Shown: positions 1 through 9,303 of the stretch, in pieces
How positions within the stretch are numbered: position 1 is the stretch's first letter
How the letters are laid out: each line of letters opens with the position of its first letter
Assembly (NCBI GenBank): GCA_036478595.1
Contig: JAZGEF010000039.1
Coordinates: 62,001 to 126,000, forward strand
Direction of reading: 5' to 3'
Source of the DNA: Granulosicoccus sp036478595
GTDB lineage: Bacteria; Pseudomonadota; Gammaproteobacteria; Granulosicoccales; Granulosicoccaceae
DNA: 64,000 nucleotides
Notes under the pieces: model-generated
What the model was told of the DNA's origin: nothing
The model's input: only the letters and a program-made list of their open reading frames with translations
The model's database searches: none
Made by a program: the position numbers and the translations under genes

Positions 1-597
1 GCGTATGCCAACGTACCAGAGCTTGTGAATTTTTTGCACTTGCCGGTGCAGAGCGGGTCGGATCGAATATTGGCGGCAATGAAGCGCGGGCATACCACGC
101 TGGAATACAAATCCAAGATACGCAAGCTAAGAGCAGCGCGTCCAAAATTAACCTTGTCATCCGATTTTATTATCGGTTTTCCAGGCGAAACCGACAAAGA
201 CTTTGCCGACACAATGAAGTTGATCGAAGAAATTGGTTTTGATCAATCTTATAGTTTTATCTATAGCCCGCGTCCGGGCACACCGGCGGCAAGCCTTGCC
301 GATGACACGCCGATGAGCGTGAAAAAACAGCGCCTTGCTCATCTGCAACAGACGATCGCACAGCAAGCTGCGACAATTAGCAAAGCGATGATCGGTACCA
401 CGCAATCTGTGTTGGTTGAGCGGCCAGCGCGTAAACACTCAGGCGATATTGCAGGCAGAACCGAAAACAATCGTGTGGTCAATTTTGCAGGTGATCAAAG
501 CCTGATTGGCTCCTTTGTTGATGTAGTCATCACTGAGGTAAGGCCTAACTCACTACGTGGCACTATCGATGACACACAAATGTCTAACGTTTCATGA
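1..597 (+). CDS. miaB: tRNA-2-methylthio-N6-dimethylallyladenosine synthase MiaB, C-terminal part
   Basis: This is the 3' part of a radical-SAM methylthiotransferase; the frame is already open at base 1, so the N-terminal domain and the CxxxCxxC cluster motif lie outside the window. What remains shows the family's LPVQSGS and MKRGHT motifs, then DFIIGFPGET and SYSFIYSPRPGTPA, followed by a C-terminal TRAM-like domain (about the last 70 residues, with GRTENNRVVNF). MiaB adds the methylthio group to i6A37 of tRNAs that read UNN codons. The stop overlaps the next start as ATGA, so phoH is probably translationally coupled. The miaB-phoH-ybeY-corC-lnt order is conserved in gammaproteobacteria. Confidence 0.96.
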   Translation, partial: AYANVPELVNFLHLPVQSGSDRILAAMKRGHTTLEYKSKIRKLRAARPKLTLSSDFIIGFPGETDKDFADTMKLIEEIGFDQSYSFIYSPRPGTPAASLADDTPMSVKKQRLAHLQQTIAQQAATISKAMIGTTQSVLVERPARKHSGDIAGRTENNRVVNFAGDQSLIGSFVDVVITEVRPNSLRGTIDDTQMSNVS

Positions 598-1559
598 CAG
601 AACTAGCATTTAAAATAAGCCCAGCCGATAACGACAGGCTGGCAAACCTATGTGGTCAGTTTGACGAACATCTAAAACAAATTGAAGAGCGGTTGAAGGT
701 TACGATCAGCAACCGTGGTGAACAGTTTATGGTTGTGGGCCCGGATAAGATTGCGCAGAGTGCGCGCAAGCTTATTAATCACCTATACGCAGCCACAGAG
801 ACGGAAACGCTTGCACCGGAAAGAGTGCATTTATTTTTACAGGATTCAGGACTAGAGATGATGCAAAACAGCACTGCCGAGGCGCAAGGCGTGGTGATTA
901 AAACAAGGCGCTCGACAATTCAATGTCGAGGTGAACGCCAAAGCGAGTATGTCAACAGCATTAAAGAGCGTGACCTGACATTTGGAATCGGCCCGGCCGG
1001 CACAGGTAAAACATTCTTGGCAGTTGCCTGCGCGGTAGAACTATTGGAATCTGAACAAGTGCAGCGCTTGGTATTAGTGCGGCCAGCAGTGGAGGCAGGA
1101 GAGCGTTTGGGCTTCTTGCCAGGCGACATGATGCAAAAGGTCGATCCCTACTTACGCCCAATCTACGATGCACTGTACGAATTTATGGGCATTGAGCGGG
1201 TTGGCAAGTTGGTTGAGCGCAATGTTATTGAAATTGCACCGCTTGCTTACATGCGTGGCCGAACGCTCAATCATTCCTGCGTTATCATGGATGAAGCTCA
1301 AAACACCACCGTTGAACAAATGAAGATGTTCTTAACGCGTATTGGGTTTGGGTCGAAAGCGATTGTCACCGGCGATGTCACTCAAGTGGATTTACCCAAA
1401 CACCAATTGTCCGGCCTTAAACATGTACAAAACGTATTGGAAGATGTCGATGGTATTGGTTTTTGCCGCTTCAGCGCATCAGATGTTGTCAGGCACCCAT
1501 TAGTACAACGCATCGTTGCGGCCTACGAGTACGCTGAGCAGTCGGACGGTAGCGACTAG
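594..1559 (+). CDS. ybeZ: PhoH-like ATPase (YbeZ)
   Basis: A 321-residue PhoH-family P-loop ATPase. Walker A is GPAGTGKT at residues 133-140, and a Walker B-like CVIMDEAQNTT follows about 100 residues later. The N-terminal 100 residues form the KH-like part typical of YbeZ. The family is linked to RNA metabolism and acts with the neighbouring endoribonuclease YbeY; the exact reaction is not settled. The ATG start overlaps the miaB stop by 4 bases, and a 61-base gap precedes ybeY. Confidence 0.95.
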   Translation: MTELAFKISPADNDRLANLCGQFDEHLKQIEERLKVTISNRGEQFMVVGPDKIAQSARKLINHLYAATETETLAPERVHLFLQDSGLEMMQNSTAEAQGVVIKTRRSTIQCRGERQSEYVNSIKERDLTFGIGPAGTGKTFLAVACAVELLESEQVQRLVLVRPAVEAGERLGFLPGDMMQKVDPYLRPIYDALYEFMGIERVGKLVERNVIEIAPLAYMRGRTLNHSCVIMDEAQNTTVEQMKMFLTRIGFGSKAIVTGDVTQVDLPKHQLSGLKHVQNVLEDVDGIGFCRFSASDVVRHPLVQRIVAAYEYAEQSDGSD

Positions 1560-1620
1560 GTGGGCACCAAGGTGTATAGCGACTACTATTATGGTAACTT
1601 TGTGAATAGTCGGACAACTT

Positions 1621-2157
1621 GTGGCCAACGCTGAAATGGGCACTGTACTAACCGTTTTGTGCAATTCAGAGGCTATCGATCCTGGTGATAGCAGCATATA
1701 TATGCCCACGGCCGAACAGCTGGAACTATGGACAAACAAAGCCGTAAAAGAAACGTCAATTGAGGCCGATTACGGTGATCAGCTGGAGCTCTCAATAGCG
1801 TATGTCGATTCCGATGGCATGCAAGCACTCAACAAACAATATCGTGATAGTGATCGGCCCACTAACGTGCTGACTTTTTCTGCTATAGAAGAACTAGCGC
1901 ATCCATCGCTTGAAGTTACTGGGCTGCTTGGCGATATCGTGCTGTGTCCAAAAATCATTCAAGATGAAGCGGTGGAACAAGGCAAGCCGATTGAACATCA
2001 TTTTGCTCACTTAGTGGTTCATGGCGTGTTGCATCTTGGCGGCATGGATCACCATGCCCAAAAGGAAGCCGAAGCTATGGAACAGGCTGAAATTCAGATA
2101 CTATCCTCATTAGATATCCCCGATCCGTATAACTCAGTGTTTAGCCAATCAAAATGA
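1621..2157 (+). CDS. ybeY: Endoribonuclease YbeY (16S rRNA 3' maturation)
   Basis: A single-domain metalloprotein with the zinc-binding signature HGVLHLGGMDH near residues 138-148 and the family motif RPTNVLTF. YbeY is a single-strand-specific endoribonuclease that matures the 16S rRNA 3' end and takes part in ribosome quality control. From GTG 1621 the product is 178 residues, somewhat longer than the usual 150-160. An in-frame ATG at 1636 fits the family N-terminus about equally well, and neither has a strong ribosome binding site. The stop overlaps the corC start (ATGA). Confidence 0.93.
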   Translation: MANAEMGTVLTVLCNSEAIDPGDSSIYMPTAEQLELWTNKAVKETSIEADYGDQLELSIAYVDSDGMQALNKQYRDSDRPTNVLTFSAIEELAHPSLEVTGLLGDIVLCPKIIQDEAVEQGKPIEHHFAHLVVHGVLHLGGMDHHAQKEAEAMEQAEIQILSSLDIPDPYNSVFSQSK

Positions 2158-2990
2158 CAGACTCGCCCTCGGAGAGTACTGGACGCTCCCTAATGGACAG
2201 ACTGGTTCACGCCATAGGTGGTGAACCACGTGATCGAGAAGAATTGCTCGAGCTTCTGCGCGATGCACAAGCTCGCGAAATATTCGATGCCGATACGCTG
2301 CAAATGGTGGAGGGTGCGTTTCAAGTTACTGACATGCGCGTGCGTGACATCATGATCCCGCGTGGGCAAATGGTGGTGTTAGATCAAGAAGCATCGCTTG
2401 ATGAAATTCTGCCAGTGATCATTGAATCGGGACATTCGCGCTTTCCCGTTATCAATGAAAATAAAGACGACATAGTCGGTGTGCTGTTGGCAAAGGATGT
2501 GTTGAAGTACACCGGAGTCAAAGGCCAACAATCGTTTGACATCATGCATGTGACACGCGCTGCAACCTTTACCCCCGAAACTAAACGACTTAACGTGCTG
2601 CTTAAAGACTTTCGTACAGATCACAATCATATGGCGATTGTGATGGATGAGTACGGCGGCGTAGCAGGGCTAGTAACGATCGAAGACGTGCTCGAGGAAA
2701 TCGTCGGTGAGATTGACGATGAGCACGATACCGACGAAGACGCCACCATTCGAGATTTGGGTGATGGCTTGTATAATGTTCGTGCCTTAACCCCTATTGA
2801 AGAATTCAATGATTCGATGGGCACGCGTTTTAGTGATGAGGAATTTCAAACTATTGGTGGTGTGCTGATGCAGCATATTGGCCATATGCCCGAAGTAGGT
2901 GAGGAAACGGTGCTGGATGGTTGCCAGTTTAAAGTGCTGCAATCTGATTCACGGCAAATACACCTGATCCAGGTAACCTTGCCCGGCTAA
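2154..2990 (+). CDS. corC: CorC/HlyC-family CBS-domain protein (YbeX)
   Basis: A 278-residue soluble CorC-type protein. Two CBS domains span roughly residues 60-185 (VRDIMIPRGQMVVLD and FRTDHNHMAIVMDEYGGVAGLVT are hallmarks), followed by a transporter-associated CorC_HlyC domain (residues about 195-275). There is no membrane DUF21 domain, as in E. coli CorC/YbeX, which has been tied to magnesium/cobalt efflux and more recently to ribosome metabolism. Translation is coupled to ybeY by a 4-base overlap. lnt starts one base after the stop. Confidence 0.94.
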   Translation: MTDSPSESTGRSLMDRLVHAIGGEPRDREELLELLRDAQAREIFDADTLQMVEGAFQVTDMRVRDIMIPRGQMVVLDQEASLDEILPVIIESGHSRFPVINENKDDIVGVLLAKDVLKYTGVKGQQSFDIMHVTRAATFTPETKRLNVLLKDFRTDHNHMAIVMDEYGGVAGLVTIEDVLEEIVGEIDDEHDTDEDATIRDLGDGLYNVRALTPIEEFNDSMGTRFSDEEFQTIGGVLMQHIGHMPEVGEETVLDGCQFKVLQSDSRQIHLIQVTLPG

Positions 2991-2991
2991 C

Positions 2992-4545
2992 GTGCATTCG
3001 GAGCTTTCAAAAAACCTGCCTGTGGTTCAGCTACTCAAAGTGTTGCTGGCAGGCATTGCCTTATCTTTCTCCTTTGAGCCGTTTGGCTGGAGTGTGCTCT
3101 CTTGGCTTGCACTCTATGTGCTGTTTGATGTCGTTAACAAACTTAATACCAAGCAAGGCTTAAAGGCTGGTTGGTGGTTTGGCCTCGGTTACTTTGGTTT
3201 TGGCGTGCACTGGATCTACAACAGCGTGTCGCTATTTGGTGGAGCAGTATTGCCGTTAGCTGTTGCTGTAACGCTGTTATTCGTGTTGGTGATGACAATA
3301 TTTCCAGCGTTAACCGTATGGTTGTATTTAACGTTACGCGGCAATTATCGTGGCGTATTTAACGCCATATTGTTTGCATCAATTTGGTTGGTGTCAGAAC
3401 TATTACGCGGCAAGATCATGGGAGGATTTCCATGGTTGCTAGTAGGGTATAGCCAAACCAGTACTTTGATGGGGTCCTTGGCACCACTTATAGGTGCTTA
3501 TGGCATCGGCTTTGTGTGGATTTGGTTTGCTTGCGCATTTGTACCGTCCGGTTTTGCGCATCATTCTACTGATGCGCCACAAAGCATTGGTGCTTTGTTT
3601 AAACAATCATATCTGCGCCTTATTGGTATGCTCGCATGCGTTGGTATATTGGCTGTGGCGTTAGTGGCCGCAAGCAGGGTAGATTTTACGGCACCTAAAG
3701 ATACGCAGCTAGCTATCCGTATGGTGCAGGCGAATATTCCGCAGGAACTTAAGTTTAGTAAAGAGCGGCTTCGGTCTTCACTAGAACAATACACGCGGCT
3801 TTCGCTAGAAAACCTCGATCCATCGACTCAGCTTATTGTTTGGCCTGAAACTGCCATCCCGACTTACTATTCATCGGTTGAAAAAACAATAGCACCGTTT
3901 GTGGAGCAATTGCGCACGCAACAAGTCGATTTGATCACTGGCGTGTTTACAGAAGAAAACGGAAAATTTTATAATAGCGTCAAGCAGTTGGGCAGCCAAA
4001 GTGCCGTGTATAAAAAACGTCATCTGGTTCCATTTGGTGAGTTTATGCCGTTTCGGTTTTTGCTTGAACCTATAAAGCACTTTATCGCGATACCGATGTC
4101 TGATTTGTCGGCCGGCGATGGCCCACACAAGCCTTTGTCGATTGCCGGCGAACAAGTGGGTATTTCTATCTGCTACGAAGACGTATTCGGTGAGGAGATG
4201 CGCGCTGTGCTGCCTGATGCAACCGTATTGATTAATGTCTCTAATGACGCCTGGTTTGGCACACGTATCGCGCCGCATCAACACGAGCAAATTGCGCAAA
4301 TGCGCGCGCGCGAATTAGGGCGGCCGCTGGTCAGGGTTACCAATACTGGCGTCAGTTCAGTTATCGATCACAATGGTATTGTGGGCGGTCGTATCGCACA
4401 AAATAGACAAGGCGTGCTAGACGTAGTGGTGAAACCACGTACGGGTATAACGCCATATGCACGCACGGGAAATTACCCCATAGCCGTGTTGGCCTTGTTA
4501 ATAGTTGCAATGTTTTGGGCACAAACGAGACGTAAAGCAGTATAG
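2992..4545 (+). CDS. lnt: Apolipoprotein N-acyltransferase
   Basis: Lnt transfers an acyl chain from phospholipid to the N-terminal cysteine of diacylated lipoproteins, in the inner membrane with its active site facing the periplasm. The first 225 residues carry about six membrane segments; a nitrilase-like domain follows. Its catalytic triad is visible as Glu in WPETAIPTYY, Lys in YKKRHLVPFGE and Cys in ISICYEDVFG. A final hydrophobic helix lies at the C-terminus. The length of 517 residues is normal. The GTG start at 2992 is one base from the corC stop. Lipoproteins in this window (RlpA, the BON protein, the TPR protein, LolB) are likely substrates. Confidence 0.97.
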   Translation: MHSELSKNLPVVQLLKVLLAGIALSFSFEPFGWSVLSWLALYVLFDVVNKLNTKQGLKAGWWFGLGYFGFGVHWIYNSVSLFGGAVLPLAVAVTLLFVLVMTIFPALTVWLYLTLRGNYRGVFNAILFASIWLVSELLRGKIMGGFPWLLVGYSQTSTLMGSLAPLIGAYGIGFVWIWFACAFVPSGFAHHSTDAPQSIGALFKQSYLRLIGMLACVGILAVALVAASRVDFTAPKDTQLAIRMVQANIPQELKFSKERLRSSLEQYTRLSLENLDPSTQLIVWPETAIPTYYSSVEKTIAPFVEQLRTQQVDLITGVFTEENGKFYNSVKQLGSQSAVYKKRHLVPFGEFMPFRFLLEPIKHFIAIPMSDLSAGDGPHKPLSIAGEQVGISICYEDVFGEEMRAVLPDATVLINVSNDAWFGTRIAPHQHEQIAQMRARELGRPLVRVTNTGVSSVIDHNGIVGGRIAQNRQGVLDVVVKPRTGITPYARTGNYPIAVLALLIVAMFWAQTRRKAV

Positions 4546-4564
4546 TAGCGCCACAACTTACGCA

Positions 4565-4639
4565 CGTTGGGAGAGACCGGTCTTGCACCGGCGCCGAAGG
4601 CGCAATCGCCCGAAAACGCTCAGGCACAAAGGACCAGCG
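4565..4639 (+). promoter_or_regulatory. Glycine riboswitch, first aptamer
   Basis: First of two tandem glycine-binding aptamers ahead of gcvT. The closing stem pairs 4565-4570 with 4634-4639 (one G-T wobble). The conserved core elements are GGGAGAGACC, GCGCCGAAGG and CTCAGGCACAAAGGACC in the family order. A possible -10 hexamer, TATAGT at 4541-4546, overlaps the lnt stop codon and would place the transcript start just before this aptamer; no good -35 is seen. Confidence 0.92.
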
Positions 4640-4650
4640 ACGCTAGTTGA

Positions 4651-4733
4651 CTCTGGAGAGAGGTATTTTTAATACCCGCCCAAGGGGAAAGAGCGCACGC
4701 GCTCGAATCTCTCAGGCATCCCGGACAGAGGGG
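4651..4733 (+). promoter_or_regulatory. Glycine riboswitch, second aptamer
   Basis: Second aptamer, 11 bases after the first. The closing stem pairs CTCTG at 4651-4655 with CAGAG at 4726-4730. GGAGAGAGG, CGCCCAAGGGG, TCTCTCAGGC and CCCGGACAGAGG are the conserved segments. Tandem aptamers upstream of gcvT are classically glycine-activated switches. The expression platform must lie in 4734-4790, ahead of the gcvT ribosome binding site GGAGGG; no U-run terminator is seen there, so control of translation initiation is more likely. Confidence 0.93.
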
Positions 4734-4790
4734 CTTTAGCTAATAGCAATTGTCTGTGCAGCGTATGCTGTGCGTTGGGAGGGATCGGAT

Positions 4791-5906
4791 TTGAGCGACA
4801 CAAGTACGCAAGCGCCTGGTAAAAAAACACCGCTATATAGTGCACACCTCGATGCAGGTGGCAAACTTGTTGACTTCTCTGGTTGGCAACTACCTATTCA
4901 CTACGGCTCACAAATCGACGAACACAAAGCGGTGCGAACTGCCGCGGGTATGTTCGATGTATCCCATATGACTGTGGTGGATGTTAAAGGTAGTGATGCA
5001 CAGGCTTGGCTGCGTACACTGTTAAGCAATGATGTGGCTAAGTTAAGCGATGGCAAAGCACTATACAGCTGCATGTGCAATGAGCAAGGTGGCGTGCTGG
5101 ATGATTTAATCGTTTATCAGCTTAGCGAGACAAACTACCGAGTGATTGTTAACTCCGCCACTCGCGAAAAAGACATCGCATGGATGCAAAAAAACAAACA
5201 TGGCGACATCACCATTGATGTACCCGCCGGTTTGGCAATGATCGCGGTACAGGGGCCAGCGGCCATCTCGCATGCTAATACAGCTGTGCAAAAAATGCTG
5301 TCGGATCCAACCGGCGATATGCTAGATCTGAAACGATTTTCGGCCAAATTTATAGGCGATTGGTTTGTTGCTCGTACAGGCTACACTGGCGAGGACGGTG
5401 TTGAAATCGTACTACCCGAATCACTGGTCCAAGCACTTTGGCAAACACTGCTTGATGATGGCGTTAGCCCTGCAGGCTTGGGTGCGCGTGACACCTTAAG
5501 ATTAGAAGCCGGTATGCATCTCTACGGCAACGACTTGGATGAAGAGCACACGCCTGTTGAATCCGGCTTAGCATGGGTGGTGGATTGCGATGACGACAAG
5601 CGTGATTTTATTGGCCGTGAAGTACTTGAAGACCATAAGGCCTTTGGTGGCAAACACACCTTTACCGGTGTAGTGTTAGAAGGTCGTGGAGTTTTGCGTA
5701 GCGGGCAAATTGTGCAACTGGCGGGTCAAGATGTAGGAATTGTCACGTCGGGCACGTTTAGCCCCAGCCTGCAACAAGCCATTGGTATGGTTCGCATCAG
5801 CAAACCCATTGTTGGTAGGTGTGACGTTGTCATTCGGGACAAACCGATCGCGGCAAAAATAGTCGCGTTGCCTTTTGTAGAGAGTGGACAAGCGACTTTT
5901 TCATAG
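4791..5906 (+). CDS. gcvT: Glycine cleavage system T protein (aminomethyltransferase)
   Basis: GcvT releases ammonia from the aminomethyl-lipoyl group on GcvH and passes the one-carbon unit to tetrahydrofolate. The family N-terminus TPLYSAHLDAGGKLVDFSGW and the folate-site region HYGSQIDEHKAVR are clear, and the length is 371 residues. I place the start at TTG 4791 because GGAGGG (4778-4783) sits 7 bases upstream; a GTG at 4770 in the same frame would add 7 unconserved residues. It is the first gene of gcvT-gcvH-gcvP behind the glycine riboswitch. Confidence 0.96.
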   Translation: MSDTSTQAPGKKTPLYSAHLDAGGKLVDFSGWQLPIHYGSQIDEHKAVRTAAGMFDVSHMTVVDVKGSDAQAWLRTLLSNDVAKLSDGKALYSCMCNEQGGVLDDLIVYQLSETNYRVIVNSATREKDIAWMQKNKHGDITIDVPAGLAMIAVQGPAAISHANTAVQKMLSDPTGDMLDLKRFSAKFIGDWFVARTGYTGEDGVEIVLPESLVQALWQTLLDDGVSPAGLGARDTLRLEAGMHLYGNDLDEEHTPVESGLAWVVDCDDDKRDFIGREVLEDHKAFGGKHTFTGVVLEGRGVLRSGQIVQLAGQDVGIVTSGTFSPSLQQAIGMVRISKPIVGRCDVVIRDKPIAAKIVALPFVESGQATFS

Positions 5907-5949
5907 CCCGTTCCAATTTTAAAATTTAGATAATTACGAGGAGATACAT

Positions 5950-6339
5950 ATGGAAATTCCAGGTGATTTGCGTTTTACAACGTCTCATGAATGGGTACGT
6001 ATGAATGACGATGGAAGTGTCACTATCGGTATTTCACAACATGCGCAAGAGCAACTAGGCGATCTTGTTTATGTCGAAACACCGGAAATGGATATGAGCT
6101 GCGATGCAGAGCAAGGCGTCGCGGTTGTTGAATCCGTGAAAGCGGCATCTGATATATATTCGCCGATTAAAGGCACTATTGTGGCCTGCAACCCTTCTTT
6201 AGCTGATACCCCAGAGCTTATCAATAGCGACCCTTATGGTGATGGTTGGATTTTTACGATTATGCCGGAGAACCCTGATGATTATGAAAACTTGATGGGC
6301 CCAGATGATTATCAGGCAATGACTGAAAACGAAGGCTGA
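5950..6339 (+). CDS. gcvH: Glycine cleavage system H protein
   Basis: A 129-residue lipoyl carrier protein. The lipoylated lysine is Lys64 in VVESVKAASDIYSPI; the C-terminal GDGWIFTI motif is also present. It shuttles the aminomethyl group between GcvP and GcvT. A strong ribosome binding site, GAGGAGA, lies a few bases ahead of the ATG. The lipoate it needs is supplied by lipB and lipA, which are in this window at 29.9-31.6 kb. Confidence 0.97.
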   Translation: MEIPGDLRFTTSHEWVRMNDDGSVTIGISQHAQEQLGDLVYVETPEMDMSCDAEQGVAVVESVKAASDIYSPIKGTIVACNPSLADTPELINSDPYGDGWIFTIMPENPDDYENLMGPDDYQAMTENEG

Positions 6340-6387
6340 TAGTATTGAGCATCACCTCCATAAACATTGACCAACTAATCGATTTCT

Positions 6388-9222
6388 ATGCAGCATAGTA
6401 ATTTTGTTCGCCGTCACATAGGGCCGTCTTCGAATGATCAGCAGATAATGCTAAACGCATTGGGCGTAGTTGATCTGAAAACGCTTATTGATCAGGTGGT
6501 ACCAGACAATATCCAAAGCACGGAAGCTTTAGCATTGTCACACGGAAGTAGCGAATCCGATGCATTAGCCGAGCTTGCTTCGATTGCAAGCAAAAACATT
6601 ATCAATAAAAGCATGCTGGGGCAAGGCTATTACGGCTGTCATTTACCAAGCGTTATTAAGCGCAATGTACTAGAAAATCCATCCTGGTATACCGCCTACA
6701 CGCCGTACCAGCCTGAAATCGCGCAAGGTAGGTTAGAGGTGTTGTTTAATTTTCAAACCTTGATAACCGAGCTTACGGCTCTGCCCATGGCGAACGCCTC
6801 CTTGCTTGATGAAGGCACTGCGGCAGCCGAAGCCATGACGCTGGCGCATCGCGCACTGCGGGGCAAACGCAACACCATGCTCGTGGCCGGCGATTGCCAT
6901 GCACAAACTATCGACATCCTTAACACTCGCGCAGAGCCACTAGGCATTACGGTCACAGTAGTTGCTAACGACAAACTTCCCGCTCAAATCGCAGCGATTG
7001 CGGATGATATATTTGCTGTGTTGATTCAATATCCGGGTACTAACGGTGATATTAGTCAACCCGAAGTAATCTGCAAGGCTGCTAAAGGTTGCGGCGCTAT
7101 AGTGATTGTTGCCGCTGATCTACTTGCGCTTACGCTATTGCCGCCACCAGGTGAGTGGGGTGCTGATATCGCTGTAGGTAGTGCACAACGTTTTGGTGTG
7201 CCAATGGGCTTTGGCGGCCCGCATGCCGCCTATATGGCAACCTCAGATAAGCACAAGCGTAATTTACCTGGTCGGCTAATTGGTCAGTCTATTACGGCTA
7301 ATGGTGAGCCCGCTTATCGCTTGGCGTTGCAAACACGAGAGCAACATATCCGCCGAGAAAAAGCCACATCAAACATTTGTACCGCACAAGCCTTACTGGC
7401 TATCATAGCCACGCTCTATGCTTGTTACCACGGGCCTGACGGTTTGCGCGACATTGCATCAAGTGTAAGAGCAAAGGTTGATCAATTGGTGGCAACACTT
7501 AAAAAGCATAAGCTTGATGTGTTGCAAGCAGACTGGTTTGATACTGTTTCCGTAGAGGTCGATGATGCTGATAAAGTCCTTGTAGCTGGTCACGTTGCAG
7601 GCATTAATATTCGTAAGCATGACGCTACCACCGTCGTTTTGTCATTTGATGAGACAACATCACTTAGCGATGTAGCCACAGTAGCTAGCTTGCTGGTGGG
7701 CAACACAGTAGCGGCCAATGCACTTGAGCAAGCTGCACCACGCAGCAACAAGAATGAGCGTGCACATAACTATTTATCCCAAGCCTGCTTTCACGAATTT
7801 CATTCTGAAACGGAAATGATGCGTTACCTGCGCAGGCTGGCCAATAAAGATCTAGCACTTGATACGGCAATGATCCCGTTAGGATCATGCACTATGAAGC
7901 TTAACGCTGCGTCTGAGATGATCCCAATCAGTTGGCCTGAATTTACTGATATTCATCCATTTGCACCGCAAGAGCAAAGTGTGGGCTATCGCGAAATGAT
8001 CGCTCAGCTGGAAAGCATGTTGTGTGCGTGTACCGGTTATGATGCGATGTCACTGCAACCAAACGCGGGTAGCCAAGGCGAATACGCTGGCTTGCTGGCT
8101 ATCAAGGCTTATCACGCCAGCCGTGGCGAGGCGCATCGTAATGTGTGTTTAATCCCAAGCTCCGCTCACGGTACTAATCCAGCCAGTGCACAAATGGCTG
8201 GCTTAAAAGTTGTGGTGTGCGCTTGTGATGATCAAGGCAACGTTGATGATACCGATCTTCAGGCCAAAATCAATGCAAATGAAGGGCAGATAGCGGCCGT
8301 CATGATTACTTACCCTTCAACGCATGGCGTATTTGAAGCGGGTGTCAGGGATGTATGCGAACGCGTGCATGCCGCTGGCGGCCAGGTTTATATCGATGGT
8401 GCGAATCTAAATGCAATGGTTGGCACAGCGCAGCCAGGCAAGTTCGGTGGCGATGTGTCACACCTTAATTTACACAAAACATTTTGCATCCCACACGGCG
8501 GTGGTGGCCCGGGTATTGGCCCAATTGGTGTGGGTAAACACCTAGAGCCATTCCTACCAGGGCATCGAGAGCTTGGTGATGCCACTGGGGTGGTCAGTGC
8601 AGCGCCATGGGGTAGTGCAATGATATTGCCTATTACCTGGATGTATATCCGCATGATGGGTGCACGCGGCCTAAGGAGCGCAACGGAGGTAGCGATATTA
8701 AGCGCTAACTACATCGCTCATCGCTTATCTCCGGTCTATCCCATTTTGTATCGGGGCGAAAACGATCGAGTCGCGCACGAGTGCATTATCGATACCCGCC
8801 CACTTAAAGACGATATGGGTATCACCGTGGATGACATAGCAAAACGCTTAATGGACTATGGCTTCCATGCACCGACAATGTCGTTTCCGGTGCCAGGTAC
8901 ATTAATGATCGAACCCACTGAAAGTGAATCTCTATCAGAGGTTGATCGGTTTTGCGAAGCCATGCTGGCGATCTATGCTGAAGCTAAAAAAGTTAAAGAT
9001 GGCGAATGGACAGCCGACGATAATCCGCTTGTTAATGCGCCGCACACTGCAACGGCCGTAACCAGTGATGTCTGGGCTCATGCGTATACACGCCAGCAAG
9101 CGGCGTATCCAAGCGGAAACACCGACGGCAAATACTGGCCACCCGTTGCGCGCATTGATAACGTGCATGGCGATAAGCACTTGATTTGTTCATGTCCCCC
9201 ACTGAGTACCTACCAGACGTAG
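6388..9222 (+). CDS. gcvP: Glycine dehydrogenase (decarboxylating), P protein
   Basis: A 944-residue single-chain P protein, close to the usual 950, containing both the PLP-like N-terminal half (residues about 1-440) and the catalytic C-terminal half. The PLP lysine is Lys697 in HLNLHKTFCIPHGGGGPG. The N-terminus FVRRHIGPSSNDQQ is typical. It decarboxylates glycine and loads the aminomethyl group onto GcvH. No clear Shine-Dalgarno is seen before the ATG. No terminator is visible in the 81 bases to the next gene. Confidence 0.97.
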   Translation: MQHSNFVRRHIGPSSNDQQIMLNALGVVDLKTLIDQVVPDNIQSTEALALSHGSSESDALAELASIASKNIINKSMLGQGYYGCHLPSVIKRNVLENPSWYTAYTPYQPEIAQGRLEVLFNFQTLITELTALPMANASLLDEGTAAAEAMTLAHRALRGKRNTMLVAGDCHAQTIDILNTRAEPLGITVTVVANDKLPAQIAAIADDIFAVLIQYPGTNGDISQPEVICKAAKGCGAIVIVAADLLALTLLPPPGEWGADIAVGSAQRFGVPMGFGGPHAAYMATSDKHKRNLPGRLIGQSITANGEPAYRLALQTREQHIRREKATSNICTAQALLAIIATLYACYHGPDGLRDIASSVRAKVDQLVATLKKHKLDVLQADWFDTVSVEVDDADKVLVAGHVAGINIRKHDATTVVLSFDETTSLSDVATVASLLVGNTVAANALEQAAPRSNKNERAHNYLSQACFHEFHSETEMMRYLRRLANKDLALDTAMIPLGSCTMKLNAASEMIPISWPEFTDIHPFAPQEQSVGYREMIAQLESMLCACTGYDAMSLQPNAGSQGEYAGLLAIKAYHASRGEAHRNVCLIPSSAHGTNPASAQMAGLKVVVCACDDQGNVDDTDLQAKINANEGQIAAVMITYPSTHGVFEAGVRDVCERVHAAGGQVYIDGANLNAMVGTAQPGKFGGDVSHLNLHKTFCIPHGGGGPGIGPIGVGKHLEPFLPGHRELGDATGVVSAAPWGSAMILPITWMYIRMMGARGLRSATEVAILSANYIAHRLSPVYPILYRGENDRVAHECIIDTRPLKDDMGITVDDIAKRLMDYGFHAPTMSFPVPGTLMIEPTESESLSEVDRFCEAMLAIYAEAKKVKDGEWTADDNPLVNAPHTATAVTSDVWAHAYTRQQAAYPSGNTDGKYWPPVARIDNVHGDKHLICSCPPLSTYQT

Positions 9223-9303
9223 TCACGCCCAAGAGTATGGCATTCAGATAGCGTTCAGCCTCCGATCCGTATTCTGATCGTATTACCACTCAGGCATCAC
9301 ACA

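Noticed and set aside
3871..4299. A 142-codon minus-strand frame within lnt
   Set aside because: It is antisense to the conserved nitrilase domain of Lnt and has no recognisable features.
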